Positions 1 through 7,505 are shown, numbered from the stretch's first letter. The stretch: DNA of 14,958 nucleotides from Treponema sp. (GCA_031254175.1 JAIRUY010000137.1:1-14958), one strand, 5' to 3'. Made by a program: numbers and translations. Notes: generated by a model not told the origin, from the letters alone.

Positions 1-512
1 GCCCACCGGTTAAACGTTACTATGCAATAACGGTCGGTATCGGAAAGCCGGTCTCCCGCAGGAACAAGATGTTCGGCATAATCTATTATAAACACCATGC
101 GGCATTTTTCCCGCTTGTTCGCCGGTATCCGCGAAAGAAAATATTTTTCAAGATACGGAAAACATTTTTCAGGATCGGTAGAGGTAAAATCGCCGGTATC
201 AATATCAGGGCTTACGCAAAACTTTGGGGCAGCAGAAAGGTAATCACGCTCCATTTCCTGCTCACAAAATGTAATCCCCGAGGAACGATCATAATATGCG
301 ATAATATCCTGATTTCCGAACAATATATCAGAGATATATTCCTGTATTCTTTTAAAAATAAATTCATCTTCTTTTTTTTCATGAGGAAGAAAGTCGCGTA
401 TATTGCCGTGCAGTATGTAAAGATTTTTTGTCTTGGATCTGTACTTGTTGGCCAGCTCCTGCGCCCACACCGGAAGTATATCCAGATATTCATTATTATA
501 CTGTTCAGGCAT
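1..512 (-). CDS. N-terminal part of a probable AAA-family ATPase (truncated by window edge)
   Basis: An open reverse frame of 170 codons starts at ATG 512-510 and runs off the left edge without a stop. A strong GGAGG ribosome site lies just upstream. The translation reads as real protein. It contains LYILHGNIRDFLPHE (about residues 33-47), then DIIAYYDRSSGITF (about 67-80), and later a hydrophobic strand ending in an acidic residue, VFIIDYAEHLVP (about 141-152). The HGN-x-RD and YDRSSG signatures resemble the N-terminal region of a group of AAA ATPases whose Walker motifs lie further downstream, so the nucleotide-binding core would be outside the window. The gene lies 60 bp downstream of malQ on the same strand, so it may be cotranscribed unless the hairpin between them terminates. 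That the frame is coding is well supported. The ATPase assignment is from remembered family resemblance and is less certain. Confidence 0.72.
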   Translation of the reverse strand, partial: MPEQYNNEYLDILPVWAQELANKYRSKTKNLYILHGNIRDFLPHEKKEDEFIFKRIQEYISDILFGNQDIIAYYDRSSGITFCEQEMERDYLSAAPKFCVSPDIDTGDFTSTDPEKCFPYLEKYFLSRIPANKREKCRMVFIIDYAEHLVPAGDRLSDTDRYCIVTFNRW

Positions 513-555
513 CGGCCCCTCCTTCCGCTGCATTCACCACTCTACCAAAAATCAA

Positions 556-586
556 CTGTAAAGAAAACTCTTTTATGTCTTTACAG
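556..586 (-). terminator. Hairpin across the malQ stop codon, possible terminator
   Basis: A perfect 9-bp inverted repeat, CTGTAAAGA (556-564) and TCTTTACAG (578-586), is separated by 13 bases. The malQ stop codon (573-575) lies in the loop and one arm is inside the coding end. Read on the reverse strand, the stem is followed by TTGATTTTT. Read on the forward strand, it is followed by CGC and seven T. It could terminate or attenuate malQ transcription before the downstream gene. The stem is AT-rich and weak, so this is tentative. Confidence 0.35.
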
Positions 587-2606
587 CGCTTTTTTTGGAA
601 GCTGGCTTGATTTCGCTCAATTCCGCGACTGCCGTAATTAATTCCTCGTCCTTCTCAATTTCTTCAATCTGCGCCGGGAGACGGTAAGTCCAGTTAAAAT
701 CATTGCTGGTACCCGGCACATTGATCCTTTCCTGTTCCGGTTTTTCCGAATACCATTTATTGGAAAGATGCAAAAGATCCTGTATCTGAAAAACACGGAA
801 ACGCGAACCGGCGCCCGCGGCTTTTGACAGAATAATTTTTGCGGTACCCGGATTGTATATTTTTGGCAGAGAAGGAACGCCGATAAAACCGGAAAACTGA
901 TGCTGTTCCGTCTCCTTCTCCCACCATTCACGAATTGTAGAACTGTCATGAACCGAAGGAGTACAGACGCTTAATTCGGGGTATTCTTCAAAAGGAATAT
1001 ACGGCTGTCCTTCTTTTCCCCACTCGCGGAACCAGCGAATGACCCGCAGCCCAAGAATCTTTAATTTCGCAAGCACCTTTGGCACGCAATCAGGAACAGC
1101 TCCCAAGTCTTCCGCGCAGGGGAGCATGGGAGACGATTCCAGCAGCACCGACAAAAGTTTTTCACCCAAAGCCTCCCAGATTTTTTCAGATTTTACCCTG
1201 TGTTCCTCCAGAAGAGCTCCCAAGTTTTTCTTTTCTTCGTCTGACAATGATTTCCATGCAGAGGAGTCTCTGTAGAACCAGACCGGAAAATATTTTCCGC
1301 TTTCATATTCCAGAAAAATCCTGTCACGCCATTTATGAACAAGATAATTTTGAACAGCAGGATGCAGCTTCAGTTTTTCAATATCTTTCTCTCCCTTGAT
1401 TTCCTTTTTAAAAAGCCACATCTCTTCGGTCCCTATCCTGTCAAGCGCTTTTGAAAAAACCATGTTGGCGGCAGATGCAAGTTCATCTTCGTTAAATGAG
1501 CCGCCCCGAGTGTTCTTCAGCGCGTCCCATACTTCCCCTGTAAGAATATGCGGCTGTGACAGCCAGAGGACTCTGCTTTTGTCAAACTTGAGTTTTGCCA
1601 AGTCTGCGGAAACAACCGGCAAATATGGCACATAACGGCCGAGGGCGGCGGAGTTATCGTTTCGCGAGCTTGCCCAGATGCGGAAAAATCCCAATACATG
1701 ATCGATACGGTAAGCGCTGTAATATTTGCCGGCTGCCTCCAGCCGCTTTCGCCACCATGAAAAATTATCCTTTTCCTGAGCATCCCAATTATAGATTGGA
1801 AATCCCCAGTTCTGGCCGTCACAACTGTACATATCAGGAGGCGCGCCGGCTGACAATTCCTGTATAAAATTTTCAGGATGCGCCCACACATCACAACTGT
1901 CCTCGTTCATAAGAATGGGAAGATCGCCTTCCAAAACAATGCCTGCCTCCTCAATTGCTCTGGCAGCGCCGGAAAATTGCGTATCCAGCGCTTCCTGCAG
2001 CCAAACCCAGAAGACGTGTTCTTCGCGTAATTTTTTGTCATTCCATAATTTATCAATATCAGCGTCAGTAACAGTTTTGTATTCAGACCAGTCCTTCCAT
2101 GATTTTCCCTCATTTGCTTCCTTCAGCCTTCGATATATTGAATATTGCTTAACCCATGAGTTTTGTTTTATCCATTCCGAAAGTTTTCCGCCCGAAGCGC
2201 TTTTTACAATCTCTGATTTTTGCAAATTAAAAATTTCATGGCAGATTTCCAGTTTTTCCTTTAGAACCTGATAATGCGAAAAACGTACATTCTTGTCAAA
2301 TTTTTCTTTTGCTTCCTTTACCCGTTTCTTAATCGTATTATCTGCCATTTTATATTCTTCCAGTTCTTCGATTCGTAAATATACAGGATGAAGACCAAAA
2401 GCAGTCAAGCTGGAATACGGGGAACTTTCAAATCCGGTATCGTTGACAGGTAAAATCTGAATAAGACCCAGTTTCATTTTTTTACACAGAAGGGCAAAAT
2501 CTGCCAAGTCGGAGAATTCTCCCACTCCAATTCCTTTCCCGCTTCGCAAAGCTCCAACCGGAACCACAACGCCAATCAGCCGTTTATTGGTTGCTGGTTT
2601 TTGCAT
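573..2606 (-). CDS. malQ: 4-alpha-glucanotransferase (GH77, amylomaltase/DPE2-like)
   Basis: This cytoplasmic enzyme of maltodextrin and glycogen metabolism transfers alpha-1,4-glucan segments or maltosyl units between acceptors, releasing glucose. The 677-residue protein carries the GH77 landmarks in order: GIGVGEFSDL (25-34), LIQILPVNDT (48-57), SPYSSLTAF (62-70), GAPPDMYSCDGQNWG (254-268), YRIDHVLGFFRIW with the nucleophile D302, AEDLG with the acid/base E499, and SVHDSST with D554. The wording YRIDHxLGFFRIW and SVHDxSTxRxWWE matches plant DPE2-type enzymes better than compact amylomaltases of about 500 residues. The roughly 180 residues between the nucleophile and the acid/base fit the insertion that splits the DPE2 catalytic domain. 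The N-terminal starch-binding CBM20 modules of plant DPE2 are absent. The start is ATG 2606, preceded by an AGGAGG site 6-7 bases upstream. A promoter with a palindrome lies upstream, and a lipoprotein gene is divergent. Confidence 0.95.
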   Translation of the reverse strand: MQKPATNKRLIGVVVPVGALRSGKGIGVGEFSDLADFALLCKKMKLGLIQILPVNDTGFESSPYSSLTAFGLHPVYLRIEELEEYKMADNTIKKRVKEAKEKFDKNVRFSHYQVLKEKLEICHEIFNLQKSEIVKSASGGKLSEWIKQNSWVKQYSIYRRLKEANEGKSWKDWSEYKTVTDADIDKLWNDKKLREEHVFWVWLQEALDTQFSGAARAIEEAGIVLEGDLPILMNEDSCDVWAHPENFIQELSAGAPPDMYSCDGQNWGFPIYNWDAQEKDNFSWWRKRLEAAGKYYSAYRIDHVLGFFRIWASSRNDNSAALGRYVPYLPVVSADLAKLKFDKSRVLWLSQPHILTGEVWDALKNTRGGSFNEDELASAANMVFSKALDRIGTEEMWLFKKEIKGEKDIEKLKLHPAVQNYLVHKWRDRIFLEYESGKYFPVWFYRDSSAWKSLSDEEKKNLGALLEEHRVKSEKIWEALGEKLLSVLLESSPMLPCAEDLGAVPDCVPKVLAKLKILGLRVIRWFREWGKEGQPYIPFEEYPELSVCTPSVHDSSTIREWWEKETEQHQFSGFIGVPSLPKIYNPGTAKIILSKAAGAGSRFRVFQIQDLLHLSNKWYSEKPEQERINVPGTSNDFNWTYRLPAQIEEIEKDEELITAVAELSEIKPASKKSAVKT

Positions 2607-2641
2607 ATTTGCCTCCTCTGCTTGATTTTTGCACTAGATAT

Positions 2642-2670
2642 AGTATAATACCTATGTCTAAATAGGTAAA
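2642..2670 (-). promoter_or_regulatory. Probable sigma-70-type promoter of malQ
   Basis: On the reverse strand, TTTACC (2670-2665) and TATACT (2647-2642) are separated by exactly 17 bases, close to the TTGACA/TATAAT consensus. The -10 box lies about 35 bases upstream of the malQ start codon, leaving room for a short leader that contains the AGGAGG site. The prediction rests on sequence matching alone. Confidence 0.6.
2649..2668. promoter_or_regulatory. Palindromic candidate operator in the malQ promoter
   Basis: There is a perfect 7-bp inverted repeat, TACCTAT, then 6 bases, then ATAGGTA. It overlaps the predicted -35 box of the malQ promoter and fills most of its spacer. A dimeric repressor bound here would block RNA polymerase. 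The 13-bp centre-to-centre geometry is plausible for a dimeric DNA-binding protein, but no regulator gene is adjacent within the window and I do not recognise the motif. It could also influence the divergent lipoprotein promoter about 35 bp away. Confidence 0.45.
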
Positions 2671-2702
2671 CTATTTTTATTTTGCAGGAATTTGACGATT
2701 GC

Positions 2703-2732
2703 TTGTAGTTTTCTTACCTTTAATGATATAAT
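2703..2732 (+). promoter_or_regulatory. Probable promoter of the LysM lipoprotein (and metK)
   Basis: TTGTAG (2703-2708) is followed after 18 bases by a perfect TATAAT (2727-2732). Predicted initiation near 2739 would give a leader of about 35 bases containing the AGGAGG site of the lipoprotein gene. No other promoter is evident before metK, so this one probably serves both genes. Confidence 0.5.
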
Positions 2733-2773
2733 AAAATGCCATTTTGAATATCGTTTCAAACAGGAGGGCTGTG

Positions 2774-3376
2774 ATGAAAAAAATGTTTTTATTTTCTGTT
2801 TTAATTTTAATTATTTTTCTGTCAGTAGCATGCAGATCATCCCCGAATACTTCTGCCTCTTCACCCGGATCATCAAGCTCCGTCAGTCAGAATTTAACCA
2901 CAAATACTCAAGTGTCTGTCGGCACAACTTCACCTGCAACCCCGGCAATATCTACTCCCGGAGCAACAACTACAACAACCACTGCTCCCGGCACAGAATC
3001 GGGCGCATCATACGGAACTGTGACCGGAACTGTATCCGGCTCCACCGGTACTTTAAGCGGCCGTCATCAAAGCGGCATTATTCTTGACGGAGCCGCAACT
3101 TACACTGTACGCAGGGGCGACACTTTGTCCCGCATAGCCAGACAGTTATATCAGGATGGAGGTTATTATCCGTTAATCATGATGGTTAACAATGCAGTTA
3201 CAGATCCTGATTTTATTCTGCCGGATGCGAATCTTACTATTCCTGACTTAAGAACAAACCTGAATGATCCGCAAGCCCGTCAAAGCATCAGCAATTATTT
3301 CCAGCAAATCGCAAACATCGAAGACCAGCGAGGACGGCGGGAAACTGCTGCACATATACGCAGTCTCGTCAGATAA
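2774..3376 (+). CDS. LysM-domain lipoprotein
   Basis: This is a predicted envelope lipoprotein of 200 residues. The start is set at ATG 2774, which follows an AGGAGG site and gives a clean signal: MKKMFLF, a hydrophobic stretch, then LSVAC with the lipidated cysteine at 20. The frame also has an ATG at 2744, but that would place ten charged residues before the signal and has no ribosome site. Residues 21-108 are a low-complexity Ser/Thr/Gly/Pro linker. Residues 109-159 form a LysM domain (YTVRRGDTLSRIARQLY through NLTIPDL), a fold that binds N-acetylglucosamine-containing glycans such as peptidoglycan. The C-terminal 40 residues are polar and probably helical. The likely architecture is a lipid anchor, a flexible tether, then a peptidoglycan-binding head. 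The substrate and partner proteins are not shown by the sequence. metK begins 23 bp downstream. Confidence 0.88.
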   Translation: MKKMFLFSVLILIIFLSVACRSSPNTSASSPGSSSSVSQNLTTNTQVSVGTTSPATPAISTPGATTTTTTAPGTESGASYGTVTGTVSGSTGTLSGRHQSGIILDGAATYTVRRGDTLSRIARQLYQDGGYYPLIMMVNNAVTDPDFILPDANLTIPDLRTNLNDPQARQSISNYFQQIANIEDQRGRRETAAHIRSLVR

Positions 3377-3399
3377 TTAAGAAAATTTTGGAGAAAAGT

Positions 3400-4578
3400 A
3401 TGAAAACAACAAAACAAGGACGCTATTTATTTACATCTGAGTCAGTGAGTGAAGGTCATCCCGACAAACTCTGCGACCAGATATCTGACGCCATTCTTGA
3501 CGCTTGTCTGAAAGACGATCCTCAAAGCAGGATCGCGTGCGAAACATTTGCGTCTTCATCAATGGTGCTGATTGGCGGAGAAATTACAACAAAAACTTAT
3601 GTAGATTTTCATGATTTGGTGAGAAAAATAGCCGAAGATATCGGCTACACCGATCCTGCTTACGGACTTGACTGCAAATCAATGGCTGTGCTTGATATGA
3701 TCCACAACCAGTCTCCTGACATTTCACAGGGCGTTTCCGGCACAGGCTTAAAAAAATTTAAAGGTCAGCAGGGAGCGGGGGATCAGGGGATGATGTTCGG
3801 TTTTGCATGCAATGAAACAAAAGAACTTATGCCGATGCCGATTATGCTTGCGCATAAAATTCTGCAACATGCGGCAAAATTAAGAAAAAACAAATCCATT
3901 AAATGGCTGCGCCCTGATTCAAAGAGCCAGGTAACAGTTGAATATGACGGAAACAAACCAATCCGCATAGATACGGTTGTCATTGCTCACCAGCATGATC
4001 CGGATGTGTCCTACAAAGAAATCGAATCTACAGTTATCGAAAAAATTGTAAAACCGATACTTGAACCGACAGGCATGCTCGATAAAAAAACCAAATACTT
4101 TATAAATCCAACAGGCCGGTTTGTGATTGGCGGTCCGTTCGGCGATACAGGGCTTACAGGACGAAAAATTATTGTTGACACATACGGCGGAATGGGACGG
4201 CACGGCGGCGGCGCTTTTTCAGGCAAGGATCCAACCAAGGTTGATAGGTCAGCCGCGTATGCCGCGCGTTATGTCGCAAAAAATATAGTCGCCGCCAAAC
4301 TGGCAGACCGCTGTGAAATACAACTCGCCTATGCCATCGGCGTGCCGTTTCCCGTCTCGGTAATGGTTGATACTTTCGGCACCGCAAAAGCAGACGAAAG
4401 CCGAATAGAAAAAGCAGTTGAAAAAGTCTTCGATTTGAGTCCCAGCGGTATAATTAAAACCTTAAATCTGCGGCAGCCGGTTTATTTAAAGACAGCGGCT
4501 TACGGCCATTTTGGACGGTCTGAATTTTCATGGGAAAAAACGGACAAAACAGAAGAGCTTAAAAAAGCGATTGGTTAA
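3400..4578 (+). CDS. metK: S-adenosylmethionine synthetase
   Basis: This cytoplasmic enzyme makes S-adenosylmethionine from methionine and ATP, supplying methyl groups and polyamine precursors. The 392-residue length is normal for the family. Signature motifs are intact: GHPDK near the N-terminus (19-23, ATP and metal binding), GAGDQGMMFGFA (125-136), and the glycine-rich loop GGGAFSGKDPTKVDRSAAY (269-287). The start is placed at ATG 3400, with GGAG ending 6 bases upstream. A TTG at 3388 is in frame but would add only four residues and has no ribosome site. It follows the LysM lipoprotein gene by 23 bp, so it is probably read from the same promoter. Its TAA stop overlaps the stop codon of the convergent dehydrogenase gene, leaving no intergenic terminator. 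Confidence 0.98.
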   Translation: MKTTKQGRYLFTSESVSEGHPDKLCDQISDAILDACLKDDPQSRIACETFASSSMVLIGGEITTKTYVDFHDLVRKIAEDIGYTDPAYGLDCKSMAVLDMIHNQSPDISQGVSGTGLKKFKGQQGAGDQGMMFGFACNETKELMPMPIMLAHKILQHAAKLRKNKSIKWLRPDSKSQVTVEYDGNKPIRIDTVVIAHQHDPDVSYKEIESTVIEKIVKPILEPTGMLDKKTKYFINPTGRFVIGGPFGDTGLTGRKIIVDTYGGMGRHGGGAFSGKDPTKVDRSAAYAARYVAKNIVAAKLADRCEIQLAYAIGVPFPVSVMVDTFGTAKADESRIEKAVEKVFDLSPSGIIKTLNLRQPVYLKTAAYGHFGRSEFSWEKTDKTEELKKAIG

Positions 4579-5660
4579 AGCGAAAACTCCACGCCAAGTT
4601 TATTGGCAAGATTTTTCATTTCCTCAAGAGTTTTTTCATTAATGGGAATTGAGTTGTTTTTCCTCTGAGCCATAAGTTCTTCTTTTCTTTCCCCGTGCGT
4701 ATAAATCCGGCTGTGGCCTTCTGCCTTTTTGCTGTCTCTGAGTTCCTGTAAAAACTTCGACATGCCTGCCCGTATTGATTTTTTGTCTCCAAAGATACCG
4801 TAATCAATCGCCATAAAGTAATGGCAAATACCGGTGTGATCCGGCTTTCTATTCACATAATTTGAAGTCAGTCCTCCCGAAAATACTGCCGAAAAAAGGT
4901 CAACAATAACGCTCAGTCCGTAACCCTTGTGTCCGCCATGAAGAGTTCCCACTCCTCCAAGAGGAGCAATGCCGCCGCCTGATTTGTTAATTATGTTTTC
5001 TATTACCAAAGCGGCATCCGCGCAGGGTTTTCCGTCCTTATCAAGCGCCCACAGATCAGGCAGCGGCTCGCCGTTTTTTTTATAAACTTCCAGCTTTCCG
5101 CGCGGAACAACTGTTGTGGACGCATCGAAAGAAAAAACAACAGGGTCGGCCGGCATTGCAACAGCCATTGCGTTTGTGCCGGTCATTGCCTGAGAGCCAA
5201 AAGTAGGCACGCAGATTGCTTCGGTGTTTGACATGCTGATACCCATGAGGTCTTCGTCCGCCGCCATATTTGTATAATAGCAGGCAATGCCGTAGTGGTT
5301 TGAATTGCGTACTGTAACCATTCCGCATCCGCTCTCACGCGCTTTGCGGATCGCAAGTTTCATCGCTTCAACACCGACAAGCTGCCCCATTGCCTTGTTT
5401 GCTTCCATCCGCGCGGAGATAGCGGTTTCATGTACGATTTCTGTTTTTGCGTTTACATCAACCTGGCCTGATGTTATTTCATCATTGTAACGGATCAACC
5501 GGTGTACACCATGCGACTCAATTCCGTAAAGGTCGGCGCGTATCAGTACATCGCTTATAATTTTACTGTTATCTCCTGAAAAACCATAAGCTTCGAAAAG
5601 CCTTTCACAAAACTCACGAACTTTCCCTGTATCAATTTGTCTTCTGTCTGCTTCACTCAC
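4575..5660 (-). CDS. Ldh_2-family malate/L-lactate-type dehydrogenase
   Basis: This NAD(P)-dependent 2-hydroxyacid oxidoreductase belongs to the family containing YlbC/AllD, YiaK, ComC and MdhA, which is unrelated to classical malate dehydrogenase. At 361 residues it is family-typical. Diagnostic segments are ESHGVHR with H50 (the probable catalytic histidine), VRNSNHYG with H122, FSFDASTTVVPRGK (177-189), and LHGGHKGYGLS (240-250). Known substrates in the family include malate, lactate, ureidoglycolate, sulfolactate and 2,3-diketogulonate; the sequence alone does not decide among them. The start is GTG 5660, preceded by a GGGAGAG-like ribosome site lying in the 15-bp gap after the MBL-fold gene, so the two are probably cotranscribed. 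An NAD-linked hydroxyacid enzyme ending an operon of signalling and surface proteins is unexpected. The stop codon overlaps that of metK. Confidence 0.92.
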   Translation of the reverse strand: MSEADRRQIDTGKVREFCERLFEAYGFSGDNSKIISDVLIRADLYGIESHGVHRLIRYNDEITSGQVDVNAKTEIVHETAISARMEANKAMGQLVGVEAMKLAIRKARESGCGMVTVRNSNHYGIACYYTNMAADEDLMGISMSNTEAICVPTFGSQAMTGTNAMAVAMPADPVVFSFDASTTVVPRGKLEVYKKNGEPLPDLWALDKDGKPCADAALVIENIINKSGGGIAPLGGVGTLHGGHKGYGLSVIVDLFSAVFSGGLTSNYVNRKPDHTGICHYFMAIDYGIFGDKKSIRAGMSKFLQELRDSKKAEGHSRIYTHGERKEELMAQRKNNSIPINEKTLEEMKNLANKLGVEFSL

Positions 5661-5675
5661 TAAATCTCTCCCTTA

Positions 5676-6578
5676 CTACGCTTCAAGAATCATTCCTTCC
5701 TTTGCCATGAATATATTTGCCATATTGGTTTTGTAAATCTTTTCAAACTGTTCAAGCTGGCTGTCCGTGTGCGTGGGGTCGTGGTGAAAAAAGACAAGTT
5801 TTTTTACATCAGCGCCGGTTATGGAAAGAACAGCATGAGTCATCGACGCGTGTCCCCAGCCGATATGGGTGGCATATTCTTCTTCGGAATATTGGGCATC
5901 ATGAATAACAATATCAGCGCCGCAAATAAAATTCCTGATTTTTTCATTTTCTTCGGCGGCAGCAATTTCTCCTTCTTTTGCCAGTTCCTCATTATAACCT
6001 TCGTCAGCGGGATCGTTGGAAAAAAGATTACGGAACGGTTCATGATCAAAAACAACGGCAATTGACTTGCCTTTATAATTAAAACGATAACCAAGACAGA
6101 AAACCGGATGGTTCAGGAACTTACTCGCGACAGTCAGACCGCCGCCAAGATCAAGTAAAGTTTCTTTTATCTGATTATATTCAATATTCGCGGCAAGTTC
6201 TCCGGCTCTTACAGGCCAGTAACGGTATGAAAACTGGTTTTGGATAATATCTTTAAGGTTTTCATTTTCAAAAGATACAGGGCCCGTTATACGCAATTCC
6301 GTACCCTTGACATAAACAGGAGTAAACATGGGAAAGCCAAGCACATGATCCCAATGAGTATGGGTAACAAAAATATCGGCTGAGATCCTGCCTTTTGTCC
6401 TGAAATCATTTGCCATAAGCCAGTCACCAAGCGGCCGGATGCCGGTGCCAAGATCAACGATAAGCAGCCTGTCATCCGCCCTTATTTCAACACAGGCTGT
6501 ATTGCCGCCAAATAATACTGTATCAGGCCCCGGGCACGGTATTGAGCCCCGTACCCCCCAAAAACGTACTGAAAGCAT
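5676..6578 (-). CDS. MBL-fold metallohydrolase (PhnP/tRNase Z-like superfamily)
   Basis: This 300-residue cytoplasmic protein of the metallo-beta-lactamase fold begins with FWGVRGSIPCPG (6-17), a signature of a group of MBL hydrolases thought to be phosphodiesterases. Metal-binding positions are visible: THTHWDH (72-78), H157, FDHEP (178-182, the position of the bridging aspartate), VIHDAQY (224-230), HIGWGH (238-243) and FFHHDP (263-268). The dinuclear zinc site therefore appears complete and the enzyme should be active. The substrate is unknown; related proteins cleave phosphodiesters. The start at ATG 6578 has no recognisable Shine-Dalgarno site, only an A-rich leader. Translation may depend on that leader or on coupling with the upstream HDOD gene 57 bp away. 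No earlier ATG fits, since the frame is closed by a TAA shortly upstream. It is probably cotranscribed with its HDOD and dehydrogenase neighbours. Confidence 0.88.
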   Translation of the reverse strand: MLSVRFWGVRGSIPCPGPDTVLFGGNTACVEIRADDRLLIVDLGTGIRPLGDWLMANDFRTKGRISADIFVTHTHWDHVLGFPMFTPVYVKGTELRITGPVSFENENLKDIIQNQFSYRYWPVRAGELAANIEYNQIKETLLDLGGGLTVASKFLNHPVFCLGYRFNYKGKSIAVVFDHEPFRNLFSNDPADEGYNEELAKEGEIAAAEENEKIRNFICGADIVIHDAQYSEEEYATHIGWGHASMTHAVLSITGADVKKLVFFHHDPTHTDSQLEQFEKIYKTNMANIFMAKEGMILEA

Positions 6579-6635
6579 ATCTAATTTTACTGTTTTTTTT
6601 CAGAATTGTACAGCCAAGCCTGTTAAGGAGCGCCT

Positions 6636-7505
6636 CTAAATTTGTAAAAATATCTTGGCTTTATTTATTTCTTCATTGACATTTCCGATAAACTCTTCAT
6701 ATATGTCTTCTTTTATTTTTAAAAAATCCCAAATTTTCTTCTCCGGCTTTACAGGTTTTCTGTTACCGGCAAAACCAATGTCATTTAAAACAGAAAAATA
6801 ATTGGAAACCGCCACAGTATAAAGAATATGCACAAAGTCCCCATTATATTCTTCAGTGTTGTGATGGCAGGCAATGACATCGGCTACCGGATTATCAAGC
6901 TTCCAGGCGGCTGCAATTAATTTGCCAATAACGGTATGATTGGTTCCGATTTTTTCATTTTCTATTATATGTAAAGCGCTGTTGTCACGATCCGCGGATG
7001 TAATTGTATTCATATATTCCGAAGATAAAACCGCGTTCAACGGAATTTTTCCGATATCATGAAGCAAACCGGCCGTAAAGTATTCCTGATGATATCTGGA
7101 ATCAACTTTCTGCCTGATTGCGATAAGTTTTGAAAACACTCCCACACATAGGCAGTGCCGCCAAAAACCTTCCATGTCCAGCCCGGATTGTTCCTTGTTC
7201 TTTGGTAAAGTGCTTAAAATCGCGCTGGACAAAGCAAGATTTTTTACAGTATTCGTTCCCAGCATTGTTATCGCTTTTACAATTGAGGTTACATGAGAAC
7301 CAAGGCCAAGGCCGTAATAAGCGGAATTAATAAGCTGAAGAAGCTTGCCTGTCAAAACGGGATCAAGAGAAATAACCTGATTAAGATCCGTTGGACTGGA
7401 AGATGAGTTGTTGCAAATCTCCAGCACTTTACCGACTGATACCGGAAGGCTTGGTATTTCCTTTAAGTATGATTCAATTTTACTGTTAAAATTGTTTTGC
7501 GTCAC
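6636..7505 (-). CDS. HDOD-domain signalling protein
   Basis: This is a 289-residue cytoplasmic protein. An HDOD domain covers about residues 15-215, with the PSLP motif (18-21), SLDPVLTGKLLQLINSAYYG (46-65), and AITMLG (78-83). Unlike many HDOD proteins it keeps HD-type residues: LLHDIGK (147-153), H190 and the pair H214-H215. Residual metal-dependent phosphohydrolase activity cannot be excluded. HDOD proteins are usually regulatory, acting in chemotaxis-like, type IV pilus and stress signalling, and are often fused to receiver or EAL domains; this one stands alone. The start is GTG 7505, overlapping the TGA stop of the upstream LamG gene as GTGA, with only a weak AGG upstream, which points to translational coupling. 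An MBL hydrolase gene follows 57 bp downstream. Confidence 0.9.
   Translation of the reverse strand: MTQNNFNSKIESYLKEIPSLPVSVGKVLEICNNSSSSPTDLNQVISLDPVLTGKLLQLINSAYYGLGLGSHVTSIVKAITMLGTNTVKNLALSSAILSTLPKNKEQSGLDMEGFWRHCLCVGVFSKLIAIRQKVDSRYHQEYFTAGLLHDIGKIPLNAVLSSEYMNTITSADRDNSALHIIENEKIGTNHTVIGKLIAAAWKLDNPVADVIACHHNTEEYNGDFVHILYTVAVSNYFSVLNDIGFAGNRKPVKPEKKIWDFLKIKEDIYEEFIGNVNEEINKAKIFLQI

Noticed and set aside
212..493. Reverse open frame of 93 codons at the left edge
   Set aside because: It is a frame-shifted shadow of the truncated ATPase-like gene, which has the good ribosome site and more protein-like composition.
69..641. Forward open frame of 190 codons near the left edge
   Set aside because: It is antisense to the well-supported truncated reverse gene and to the end of malQ. 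It has odd composition (runs of F, R and K) and no ribosome site.
1517..1894. Reverse open frame of 125 codons inside malQ
   Set aside because: It is in another frame of malQ, with no recognisable domain and no ribosome site. All GH77 motifs lie in the main frame.
2744..2773. Upstream ATG for the LysM lipoprotein
   Set aside because: It would add charged residues before the signal peptide. The AGGAGG site is placed for the ATG at 2774.
2930..2990. Tandem-repeat-like ACA/ACC run in the lipoprotein gene
   Set aside because: It is ordinary low-complexity codon repetition encoding the Thr-rich tether, not a regular DNA repeat.
3388..3399. TTG start for metK, four residues upstream
   Set aside because: The GGAG sequence overlaps the TTG and is correctly spaced for the ATG at 3400.
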